Positions 41,900-48,093 of a stretch of DNA of 48,093 bases are shown here, piece by piece. Origin of the DNA: an uncultured Candidatus Nemicrothrix sp. Lineage in GTDB: Bacteria; Actinomycetota; Acidimicrobiia; Acidimicrobiales; MedAcidi-G1. The position numbers and the translations under genes were made by a program. The stretch is taken from contig CAJXKL010000020.1 of NCBI GenBank assembly GCA_913055915.1, positions 1 through 48,093 on the forward strand, in the 5' to 3' direction. Position 1 is the stretch's first letter, and every line of letters starts with the position of its first letter. The notes beneath the pieces are model-generated. The model worked only from the letters and a program-made list of their open reading frames with translations. It did no database searches and was not told the origin of the DNA.

Positions 41900-42824
41900 C
41901 AACCAGGGCATTGGTCTGCTGAGGGAACGCCTCGGGGAGACGCCGCTGGCCAATGGGGTCGGGACCGGCCATGGTCTGGCCCATCTCACCACCTACCGGG
42001 TCGGTGGTCCGGCTGCGCTCTTTGTGCGCCCAGACGACCAAGACGAATTGATGGGCGTTGCGAAGGCCCTTGTCGGCACCGGGGTGCCGAGCCTGGTCGT
42101 TGGCAGGGGCTCCAACATGCTTATCGCCGATGCCGGGTTCGAGGGCCTTGCAATCCAACTTGGGCCCGGCTTCGAGACGACTCGTGTTCGGGGCAACCGG
42201 CTCACGGCCGGGGGAGCTGCAGCCCTGCCTGTCGTTGCGCGCTTCTCGGTGGCTGAGGGCCTGACGGGTTTCGAGTGGGCGGTAGGGGTTCCTGGCAGCA
42301 TGGGAGGCGCGGTGCGGATGAACGCCGGTGGGCATGGCTCGGATATGGCAGCGGTGCTGACAGAGGTCTCTCTCCTGGATCTGGAAGAGGCTGTCGTTAC
42401 GAAGGTACCTGCGGCGCAGTTGCACCTCGGGTACCGCCAGTCAGCTGTTTCGGCCTGTCAGGTGGTCACCTCTGCCGCCCTAGACCTCAAGGAGGGGGAG
42501 AGGGCAGAGGGTGAGGAACTGCTTGCAGAGATTGTGCGATGGCGGAGAGAGAACCAGCCCGGCGGGCAGAACTCGGGATCGGTATTCGCCAATCCGCCAG
42601 GTGACTCAGCGGGTCGCCTCATCGAACTGGCTGGAGCGAAGGGGCTCCGGATAGGAAGCGCAGCGGTGTCTGAACGGCACGCCAACTTCATTCAGGCCGA
42701 TCAGGGTGGGTCTGCCGATGACATCTTCGCCCTGATGGCCGAGGTGAGGCGCCTGGTGCTGGAGGGCCACGGCCTCGACCTGATTCCTGAGACCATCCTG
42801 GTCGGATTCGGCGAGGCGCAGTGA
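41892..42824 (+). CDS. murB: UDP-N-acetylenolpyruvoylglucosamine reductase
   Basis: An FAD enzyme that reduces enolpyruvyl-UDP-GlcNAc to UDP-MurNAc (EC 1.3.1.98), 310 aa. The FAD domain has TTYRVGGPAALFVRP, VGRGSNMLIAD and GFEWAVGVPGSMGGAVRMNAG. The substrate domain has the catalytic Ser in NSGSVFANPPGDSAG, followed by LIELAGAKGLRIGSA and HANFIQ, and the Glu in LIPETILVGFG. GTG start with GGAGGG 8 nt upstream, overlapping the murC stop by 8 nt. The stop overlaps ftsQ (GTGA). Confidence 0.95.
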   Translation: MADNQGIGLLRERLGETPLANGVGTGHGLAHLTTYRVGGPAALFVRPDDQDELMGVAKALVGTGVPSLVVGRGSNMLIADAGFEGLAIQLGPGFETTRVRGNRLTAGGAAALPVVARFSVAEGLTGFEWAVGVPGSMGGAVRMNAGGHGSDMAAVLTEVSLLDLEEAVVTKVPAAQLHLGYRQSAVSACQVVTSAALDLKEGERAEGEELLAEIVRWRRENQPGGQNSGSVFANPPGDSAGRLIELAGAKGLRIGSAAVSERHANFIQADQGGSADDIFALMAEVRRLVLEGHGLDLIPETILVGFGEAQ

Positions 42825-43555
42825 GCGGGGAGACTGTCACAGAGGAGGGGAGTAGGAGCCTCTGGTGGGCATGGACTTTGCTGTTTTTCGTGGTTGTGGG
42901 AGCGGGTGGCTTTGCTGCCACGCGCAGCGGCTTTCTGGACATAGACAGAGTTGAGGTCGTGGGTGTGGCCGGACACCTGAGCAATGCACGAATCCTGGAA
43001 GTTGCCGCAGTCCGACTCGGCGAACCCATGATCACCGTCGACACGGACGCAGTGGACCGGAGGGTTACGGCTGAGCCGTGGGTGGAGGCGGTGGAGGTCG
43101 TGCGGGAATGGCCCGACTCGATCCGGATGTCGGTTCTGCAACGGACAGCGGTGGTCAACGCCGTTGACCTAACTGGTCGGAGAGCCCTGCTGGATGGAAG
43201 CGGAACCGTTCTGGATGCGGTTGTCGAGCCGCGTGTAGGCCTTACGACAGTCCGGGTGGACACCCTTGGCCAGCCCGGCACGATCGTGCCCGGGGTCGAC
43301 CTCCTGTTGAGGGCAGCAGCTGACGTGACTCCTGACCTGGGCAGTTGGATCGAGGCTCTCGTCCCGACGGGTGACGGTGTGCGGGCTGAACTGGTCGGTG
43401 GGGTTGATGCCGAACTCGGGGTTGGTGAGGACTACCGCGACGAGATGAGGTCTCTCGCCACGGTCCTGACGTGGGTTGTGCTGGCGTGTCTCGTGACAAT
43501 TGACGTGTCAATCCACCACAATCCGGTTCTCGTGCGTGACGAGGCCCGTTGTTGA
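42821..43555 (+). CDS. ftsQ: Cell division protein FtsQ
   Basis: A bitopic divisome protein (244 aa). A short N-tail precedes one membrane helix (residues 14-34, LWWAWTLLFFVVVGAGGFAA). The POTRA domain follows, FLDIDRVEVVGVAGHLSNA to about residue 105, then the FtsQ beta domain (EPWVEAVEVVREWPDSIRMSVLQR). The C-terminus from about 205 is unusual: it runs LATVLTWVVLACLVTIDVSIH, a hydrophobic stretch that could touch the membrane. GTG start in the murB stop. No ftsA follows, as is normal in Actinobacteria. Confidence 0.92.
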   Translation: MSGETVTEEGSRSLWWAWTLLFFVVVGAGGFAATRSGFLDIDRVEVVGVAGHLSNARILEVAAVRLGEPMITVDTDAVDRRVTAEPWVEAVEVVREWPDSIRMSVLQRTAVVNAVDLTGRRALLDGSGTVLDAVVEPRVGLTTVRVDTLGQPGTIVPGVDLLLRAAADVTPDLGSWIEALVPTGDGVRAELVGGVDAELGVGEDYRDEMRSLATVLTWVVLACLVTIDVSIHHNPVLVRDEARC

Positions 43556-43580
43556 TCGTGGGATCTTGTTTCCCTACGGG

Positions 43581-43610
43581 TTGACGTTTGTCGACTACTC
43601 CCCGTAGTCT
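43581..43610 (+). promoter_or_regulatory. ftsZ promoter
   Basis: TTGACG (43581-43586), an 18-nt spacer, TAGTCT (43605-43610). The transcript would begin near 43617, giving ftsZ a leader of about 110 nt. This is the best -35/-10 pair in the window. Confidence 0.65.
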
Positions 43611-43638
43611 CCCAACCACTAAACGAGGTCGGTACCTT

Positions 43639-43667
43639 CATACCCTCAAGGTCAACCTGAGGGTATG
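43639..43667 (+). repeat. Hairpin in the ftsZ leader
   Basis: CATACCCTCA (43639-43648) and TGAGGGTATG (43658-43667) are perfect 10-bp arms around a 9-nt loop. It lies downstream of the proposed transcription start and about 50 nt before the ribosome site, so it would be in the mRNA. It could also be a DNA operator. Confidence 0.7.
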
Positions 43668-43728
43668 ACAATGGCGACGGCCGTTCGCAGGCGCTGCCCG
43701 ATGGGTGGCCGGAGATCAGGAGACATTG

Positions 43729-44799
43729 ATGGTGGGTAATCCACAGAACTATCTGGCCGTAATCAAGGTCATCGGCATCGGTGGTGGTGGGGTAAACGCC
43801 ATCAACAGGATGATCGATGCTGGCCTGCGCGGCGTGGAGTTCATCGCGATCAACACCGATGCACAGGCGCTCCTCATGAGCGATGCCGACGTGAAGCTGG
43901 ACATCGGACGTGAGTTGACCAAAGGCCTGGGTGCAGGTGCCGACCCGGAACTTGGACGCCAGGCAGCCGAGGAACACCGCAGCGACATCCAGGAGGCCCT
44001 CGAAGGCGCCGACATGGTCTTCATCACGGCAGGTGAGGGCGGCGGAACCGGTACGGGCGCGGCGCCGGTTGTGGCCGAGGTCGCCAAGGCAGTTGGAGCC
44101 CTGACCATCGGAGTGGTCACAAGGCCATTCGGCTTTGAGGGTCGTCGCCGGGCCGTGCAGGCCGAGCACGGAATCGTTCAACTCAAGGACAAGGTCGACA
44201 CCCAGATCGTCATTCCCAACGACCGACTGCTCTCGATATCCGACGAGGCAACGCCGCTGTTGGAGGCATTCCAACTCGCTGACGAGGTGCTCCTCCACGG
44301 GGTTCAGGGAATCACCTCGCTCATCACCACACCCGGGCTCATCAACACTGACTTCGCCGATGTGAAGACTGTCATGGAGGACGCCGGATCGGCCCTCATG
44401 GGTGTTGGCCAGGCAACCGGTGAGAGCCGGGCCCTCAACGCCGCCCGAAAGGCCATCTCAAGCACCCTGCTAGAAGCCTCAATCGAGGGCGCCAGGGGAA
44501 TCCTGTTGAACATCTCCGGCCCCAGCGACCTTGGCCTGTTCGAGGTCAACGAGGCCGCCGAGGTGATTCACGGTGTGGCCCATCCCGACGCCAACATCAT
44601 TTTCGGCACTGTCGTCGACGATGAGATGGGAAGCGATGTGCGTGTCACAGTCATCGCTGCTGGGTTTGACCGCTGGGACGGTGACCGCCCGTCTGGTGCC
44701 ACCCGGAGTACCACAGTCACTGCCGAGGCGCCGATCGTCGACGTGTTCGCCGATTCCAACATCGATGACGACCTCGACGTTCCGAGCTTCCTGAAGTAG
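43729..44799 (+). CDS. ftsZ: Cell division GTPase FtsZ
   Basis: The tubulin-like protein that forms the Z ring (356 aa). The GTP signature GGGTGTG is at 104-110, with the N-terminal [14 protein letters not shown], the T7 loop [10 protein letters not shown] and [13 protein letters not shown]. The linker is very short (about 25 residues) and the C-terminal peptide [10 protein letters not shown] is intact for SepF binding. The ATG is chosen because AGGAG lies 6 nt upstream; an in-frame GTG at 43705 is not supported. It has its own promoter, separating it from ftsQ. Confidence 0.97.
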   Translation: MVGNPQNYLAVIKVIGIGGGGVNAINRMIDAGLRGVEFIAINTDAQALLMSDADVKLDIGRELTKGLGAGADPELGRQAAEEHRSDIQEALEGADMVFITAGEGGGTGTGAAPVVAEVAKAVGALTIGVVTRPFGFEGRRRAVQAEHGIVQLKDKVDTQIVIPNDRLLSISDEATPLLEAFQLADEVLLHGVQGITSLITTPGLINTDFADVKTVMEDAGSALMGVGQATGESRALNAARKAISSTLLEASIEGARGILLNISGPSDLGLFEVNEAAEVIHGVAHPDANIIFGTVVDDEMGSDVRVTVIAAGFDRWDGDRPSGATRSTTVTAEAPIVDVFADSNIDDDLDVPSFLK

Positions 44800-44804
44800 C
44801 CCTG

Positions 44805-45527
44805 ATGTCCAGGGCGCTGGCTCGACGGGTGCTTCCGTCGGGCCACGTCGTAGTTGTTCGGATGTCGGAGATTGTGGACGGGGACCTCGCCGTCAATGAC
44901 CCTGATGGGCTCCTGGAGGAGCGACGCTGCTCGCTCGAAGGTGCCGAAAGCGGGGAGAGTTCCTGGACCTGGCTGAACCAGACACACGGTATCTCGGTGG
45001 TCACCGTGGAAGAGCCTGGTGGAGCCGCCGGCTCGGAGGCCGATGCCGCCATTACCCGGTATCCGGGCTGCGTCCTGAGCGTCCAGGTAGCCGACTGCGC
45101 CCCGGTGGCCCTCATTGCCGACAACGGGGGCCTGGCTGTGGCCCACGCAGGTTGGCGCGGAGTTCTCGGAGGCATCCTCGAGGAGGCATCTGAAGCGCTG
45201 AGGAGCCTGGTTGGAGGTCCACAGAGGGCTGTGGTCGGACCATGTATACACCCGTGCTGCTACGAGTTCGGAAGCGAAGACCTCAGGAGAGTGGTTGGAG
45301 TTTTCAGTCGTGAGGTCGAGGCAGTGACCCGTGATGGTCACCCGGCCCTGGACCTGTCGGCGGCGGTCGTGGCATCACTGGAGAAGGCCGGGGTAAACGA
45401 CTTCGAGATCGACGGAGCGTGCACGTCATGTGATGACCGCTACTGGTCGCACAGGGCCACCGGATCGGGCAGCCGTCAGGCGATGGTGGCAGTGCTGACG
45501 GAGGGATCCGGCTCGGATGTTGCCTGA
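44805..45527 (+). CDS. pgeF: Purine nucleoside phosphorylase / polyphenol oxidase-family protein
   Basis: A member of the YfiH/LACC1 (laccase-domain) family, linked to purine nucleoside phosphorolysis and to peptidoglycan editing. The 240-aa protein carries the metal ligands His in NQTHG, Cys in VADCAPVA and His in AHAGWRGVLGG, then GPCIHPCCYEFG and CTSCDDRYWSHRATG. It sits 5 nt after ftsZ, the normal actinobacterial place, and overlaps the next gene by 11 nt. The true substrate in this organism is unknown. Confidence 0.9.
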   Translation: MSRALARRVLPSGHVVVVRMSEIVDGDLAVNDPDGLLEERRCSLEGAESGESSWTWLNQTHGISVVTVEEPGGAAGSEADAAITRYPGCVLSVQVADCAPVALIADNGGLAVAHAGWRGVLGGILEEASEALRSLVGGPQRAVVGPCIHPCCYEFGSEDLRRVVGVFSREVEAVTRDGHPALDLSAAVVASLEKAGVNDFEIDGACTSCDDRYWSHRATGSGSRQAMVAVLTEGSGSDVA

Positions 45528-46194
45528 GAATCGGCTAGGCCCGTCGTTTCCACCAGTGAACCTGGTGCTGGATCGGATCGAGGAGATACGAAGCCATCTT
45601 GACAACAGGAGCGGGGGTAGGACACGCCTGCTTCCGGTCACCAAGGCCTTTTCCGTCGAGGCTGTCTTATCGGTACTGGCAGCAGGAATCAACGAGGTCG
45701 GCGAAAACTACGCCCAGGAACTTCTCGAGAAGAACAGCCAGTTGCCTCAGGGGCGGGTCGGCTGGCACATGATCGGGGGACTCCAGAGGAACAAGGTCAG
45801 GCACCTTGCCGGCGTCGTAAACCTCTGGCAGACGGTAGATCGTTCTTCACTTCTCGACGAAGTTGCCAAACGCGACCCCGGAGCGAGGATCCTGGTACAG
45901 GTGGATCCCCTCGACGGACCTGGAAAGGCCGGATGCCCACCCTCTGAGGTTGAGGCGCTGGTTGCGCGAGGAGTTGACCTGGGTCTCGAGGTGGCAGGCC
46001 TGATGACCGTGGGTGCTGCTGGAGACCAGGAAGGAACGAGACACGCCTTCAAGGTGCTTGCCGGTCTTGCCGACAGCCTGGGCCTTCCTGAGCGGTCGAT
46101 GGGAATGACCGACGACATGGATCTGGCCGTGGACATGGGGTCGACCCTGGTGAGGGTGGGCAGGGCGATCTTCGGTGAGAGGCAGCCACGGTGA
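45517..46194 (+). CDS. yggS: PLP homeostasis protein (YggS/PROSC)
   Basis: A PLP-binding alanine-racemase-fold protein that keeps vitamin B6 pools balanced, with no known catalysis (225 aa). The PLP lysine is in LLPVTKAF. GENYAQELLEK, WHMIGGLQRNKVRHL, VQVDPLDGPGKAGCPP, GLMTVGA and MGMTDDMDLAV give the family order; the last is normally MGMSxDxxxAI. Start is TTG at 45517, overlapping pgeF by 11 nt. In Actinobacteria it lies between pgeF and sepF, as here. Confidence 0.92.
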   Translation: MLPENRLGPSFPPVNLVLDRIEEIRSHLDNRSGGRTRLLPVTKAFSVEAVLSVLAAGINEVGENYAQELLEKNSQLPQGRVGWHMIGGLQRNKVRHLAGVVNLWQTVDRSSLLDEVAKRDPGARILVQVDPLDGPGKAGCPPSEVEALVARGVDLGLEVAGLMTVGAAGDQEGTRHAFKVLAGLADSLGLPERSMGMTDDMDLAVDMGSTLVRVGRAIFGERQPR

Positions 46195-46359
46195 CACGAG
46201 GATCGGGCGAGACCGGGTCCGGCCAAAGGACCGTCGTGACACGCGGCGCACCGGCGCCCAACCACAGGGTGTCAGCATGTTGGCCGGCTCTACAGGTACC
46301 ATCCTCGTCAGGTCACGGGGCTCCGTGGCCCATGTAGCCAGGGATGGAAGCCGTAGCCG

Positions 46360-46878
46360 ATGGCCATTATGAGAAGAGCCCTGTTGTGGCTGGGTCTTGG
46401 ACCAGACGACGCATATGAGGATTACGCGGCCGAACCCTGGGTGAACCGCGGTCCTCTCTCGTCGGGCGAGTTTGTCCAAGCCCGTGCGGCTGCCGAGAAC
46501 CCGGGCAATGTGCACCCCCTCAGGGCCACCGACGGGTCATCCACTTCGGTGAGGGCGCGGTCGATGGAGCCCAGCGGCACGGTTCGTCCTCTCCAACCCG
46601 CTGTAGCGGTGAAGCCGCACACGATCTCGCCAGCGTCATTCAACGAGGCGCCGGAGCTCGCCGACAGGTTCAAGGCCAATCAACCTGTGATAGTGAACCT
46701 CCAGGGCGTCGAAAGAAAGGTCGCCCGTCGGATCATCGACTTCGCAAGCGGCCTCTGTTACGGCAAGGAGGGACAGATGGAGCGCGTCATCAGCCAGGTA
46801 TACCTTCTCACGCCGTCGGATGTGGAGATCTCGGCTGAGGACCGAAGACGGCTGGAAGACATGGGTTCCACCAACTGA
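46360..46878 (+). CDS. sepF: SepF, membrane anchor of the Z ring
   Basis: Links FtsZ to the membrane in bacteria without FtsA (172 aa). The N-terminal amphipathic segment MAIMRRALLWLGLG is the membrane-binding helix. A disordered linker of about 75 residues leads to the core domain from about 85 (ISPASFNEAPELADRFK, PVIVNLQGVERKVARRIIDFASGL and VYLLTPSDVEIS). It would bind the FtsZ tail [11 protein letters not shown] second ATG lies three codons in. The 165-nt gap before it is long enough for a promoter, but none was convincing. Confidence 0.94.
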   Translation: MAIMRRALLWLGLGPDDAYEDYAAEPWVNRGPLSSGEFVQARAAAENPGNVHPLRATDGSSTSVRARSMEPSGTVRPLQPAVAVKPHTISPASFNEAPELADRFKANQPVIVNLQGVERKVARRIIDFASGLCYGKEGQMERVISQVYLLTPSDVEISAEDRRRLEDMGSTN

Positions 46879-46905
46879 GCCACGGGCTCGGCCGGTATCT
46901 GCACC

Positions 46906-47163
46906 ATGGCATCTCTGATCTGCACGCTCCTGCAGTTGTACATCTTTGTCCTGTTGGTACGGGTGGTGCTTTCCTGGTTCCCGATCTCGCCACACGGCGC
47001 AATGGCGACCGTCGCAGGGCTCCTCTACACGGTCACCGATCCGATCCTGATACCACTGCGGAGGTTCCTACCCCCGGTCCGGATGGGTGCAATGGCGCTG
47101 GACCTGTCGCCGCTGGTGGCGTTCTTTGCCATCTCCTTTCTGATGGGCATTATCTGTTCTTGA
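46906..47163 (+). CDS. YggT-family membrane protein
   Basis: An 85-aa protein with two membrane helices (residues 4-27 and 63-84) and the family motif RVVLSWFPISPHG ... LYTVTDPILIPLRRFLPP. The YggT family is conserved near sepF and divIVA in many Gram-positive and actinobacterial genomes, and some members affect division or osmotic tolerance. It lies 27 nt after sepF. Confidence 0.9.
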   Translation: MASLICTLLQLYIFVLLVRVVLSWFPISPHGAMATVAGLLYTVTDPILIPLRRFLPPVRMGAMALDLSPLVAFFAISFLMGIICS

Positions 47164-47203
47164 GGATCCGCCGGGGGTGCAACCGCCGCTCCAGACCCAG
47201 GGT

Positions 47204-47209
47204 TACGAT
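47204..47209 (+). promoter_or_regulatory. Candidate leaderless -10 box for the DivIVA gene
   Basis: TACGAT, six bases (CCGTGC), then ATG at 47216. There is no Shine-Dalgarno at a suitable distance. Confidence 0.5.
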
Positions 47210-47215
47210 CCGTGC

Positions 47216-47803
47216 ATGGACACCGGTGACATCCTGCACGCGCTGGACGACGCTGACTTCAGCGCCAAGATGCGCGGCTATGACCCGTTTGAGGTCGACG
47301 AACTGCTGGACAGGGCGGCCCAGGCGATCAAGTCACTGAGGAGCGACCTGAAGTCCGCTTCAGACCGGGCCGACATGGCTGAGGCGCGGCTTGAAGCCGA
47401 GCTGGAACCGGCGCGCGAGGCCCGCACCGAGGCTGAAGGTGAACTGTCGGCCGCCGGTGCAGAGTCACGTCAGATCCGCGCAGAGGCCGAAGAAGAAGCT
47501 GAACGGATAAGGGAAGCGGCCGAGGTTGAACTCCGGAAGGCTGTAGACGATGGGCGACGGGAGTTGCTTGCTGAAACCCGGGACCTGATAATGGCACGGG
47601 ATGCAGCGCGTGACGACATGGACATGGACGAGCGGCAGGTCCTTGCCCACCGTGACCGGATTCTCTCTGCGGTATTCGACCTGACCAGGTTGGCCGAGTC
47701 CCTGGGCGCGGGAACCCGTGAACAGGGCGCTGAGTCAGGCGACACCACCCGGGTCGACGGTTGGGACCCCGCCGGAGCCAGTGAGTCCGGGCGCGGGCTC
47801 TGA
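47216..47803 (+). CDS. DivIVA-domain protein
   Basis: A 195-aa polar or septal scaffold protein of the DivIVA/Wag31 type. The N-terminal domain (ILHALDDADFSAKMRGYDPF then EVDELLDRAAQAI) matches the membrane-binding DivIVA head. Residues about 45-165 are a long charged coiled coil (RADMAEARLEAELEPAREAR and so on). The C-tail is Gly/Ser-rich and disordered. The ATG at 47216 is preferred to a frame extension at 47177 because of the leaderless -10 box. Role in growth-pole or septum placement is inferred. Confidence 0.88.
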   Translation: MDTGDILHALDDADFSAKMRGYDPFEVDELLDRAAQAIKSLRSDLKSASDRADMAEARLEAELEPAREARTEAEGELSAAGAESRQIRAEAEEEAERIREAAEVELRKAVDDGRRELLAETRDLIMARDAARDDMDMDERQVLAHRDRILSAVFDLTRLAESLGAGTREQGAESGDTTRVDGWDPAGASESGRGL

Positions 47804-47948
47804 CGACCTGATCCAACCGGTTGTCCCTACCTCCCGATACGATGCGCGCCCGCACTTGCCGGGTGTGGCAGACCACAACAGGTCCGCCTCACCCGGTGCC
47901 TGGCTGGAAGGGTCTGGTGCAGGGCTGAACAGGTGATCGGGGAGATCA

Positions 47949-48093
47949 ATGGCTGCTGAGAGCAAGAAGAAGGTGTCTGCCAAGAAGAAGGTTGTGGCCA
48001 AGAAGGTGTCTGCCAAGAAGAAGGTTGTGGCCAAGAAGGTGTCTGCCAAGAAGAAGGTTGTGGCCAAGAAGGTGTCTGCCAAGAAGAAGGTTG
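47949..48093 (+). CDS. Lysine-rich protein, 5' part (cut by window end)
   Basis: An ATG with GGGGAG 3 nt upstream opens a frame that runs off the window. After MAAESKK the visible 48 codons are perfect 11-residue repeats of [11 protein letters not shown]. Such Lys/Ala tails occur in histone-H1-like DNA-binding proteins and as N-terminal extensions of TraR/DksA-type zinc-finger proteins. In related genomes a DksA-like gene and then lspA and rluD often follow divIVA, so a DksA-like protein is my best guess. The rest is outside the window. Confidence 0.75.
   Translation, partial: MAAESKKKVSAKKKVVAKKVSAKKKVVAKKVSAKKKVVAKKVSAKKKV
47970..48093 (+). repeat. Perfect 33-bp coding tandem repeat
   Basis: The GTGTCTGCC block recurs at 47973, 48006, 48039 and 48072, an exact 33-bp period. 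All visible copies are identical at every base, about 3.75 copies to the window end. Identity at synonymous sites shows recent expansion by slippage or recombination. Confidence 0.95.

Noticed and set aside
47735-48082. Minus-strand frame with [11 protein letters not shown] repeats
   Set aside because: It is the reverse complement of the lysine-rich tandem repeat; the plus strand has a ribosome site and start, and a sensible basic protein.
47970-48093. CRISPR-like regular repeat
   Set aside because: The copies are contiguous with no variable spacers and keep reading frame; it is a coding tandem repeat.

Overview
This window reads as a piece of chromosome from a high-GC actinobacterium, most likely of the Acidimicrobiia type. 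That is inferred from gene content and style, not from a search. The pointers are a WhiB regulator, a PimB'-type phosphatidylinositol mannosyltransferase, an MtrA/MtrB-like two-component pair with a GerMN lipoprotein, a DUF3040 protein, a SepF/YggT/DivIVA tail on the division cluster, a Thr-rich lipoprotein, and many ATGA/GTGA/TTGA gene overlaps. No phage, insertion sequence, CRISPR array or defence locus is visible. The window is overwhelmingly housekeeping.

Layout. 45-121 is a tRNA-Val(UAC). 259-5931 is an accessory metabolic stretch: an SDR oxidoreductase, a zinc-type methyltransferase relative of uroporphyrinogen decarboxylase, a short Rieske-like ORF, a Thr-rich lipoprotein, and a minus-strand pair of PLP C-S lyase/aminotransferase plus creatinase. 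6003-10647 is a four-gene minus-strand operon for a complete 2-oxoacid dehydrogenase complex (E1alpha, E1beta, E2, E3), with a palindrome overlapping its likely promoter. 11039-12743 holds a flavin/F420-type oxidoreductase, a coiled-coil zinc-ribbon protein and a membrane protein. 12727-13859 holds a pentapeptide-repeat protein and the RNase P RNA gene, both on the minus strand. 13996-19657 runs WhiB, TrpD, a small Cys-rich protein, QueG, PimB', an SRPBCC protein and AlaC. 19668-22242 is a divergent glycerol kinase / phosphofructokinase pair. 22253-26207 is a minus-strand block: MtrA-MtrB-GerMN and inositol monophosphatase with a small membrane protein. 26263-30432 carries Nudix-DinB, then DUF3040, a ROK kinase, a conserved small protein and a lipoate-ligase-like protein.

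From 30599 to the end is the division and cell wall cluster: mraZ, rsmH, ftsL, ftsI, murE, mraY, murD, ftsW, murG, murC, murB, ftsQ, ftsZ, pgeF, yggS, sepF, yggT, divIVA, then a lysine-rich gene cut by the window end. Together these build lipid II from UDP-MurNAc and run septation. murF is missing from its usual place between murE and mraY, although those two genes overlap.

Regulation. Several genes have a TAnnnT hexamer exactly 6-7 nt before the start codon and no Shine-Dalgarno, which suggests that leaderless mRNAs are common here. Conventional promoters are visible for mraZ, ftsZ, whiB and rnpB. No clearly undescribed system was found. The observations most worth testing are the leaderless-promoter pattern, the missing murF, the ftsZ leader hairpin, the 2-oxoacid dehydrogenase operator, the lysine-rich 33-nt tandem repeat and the creatinase operon.
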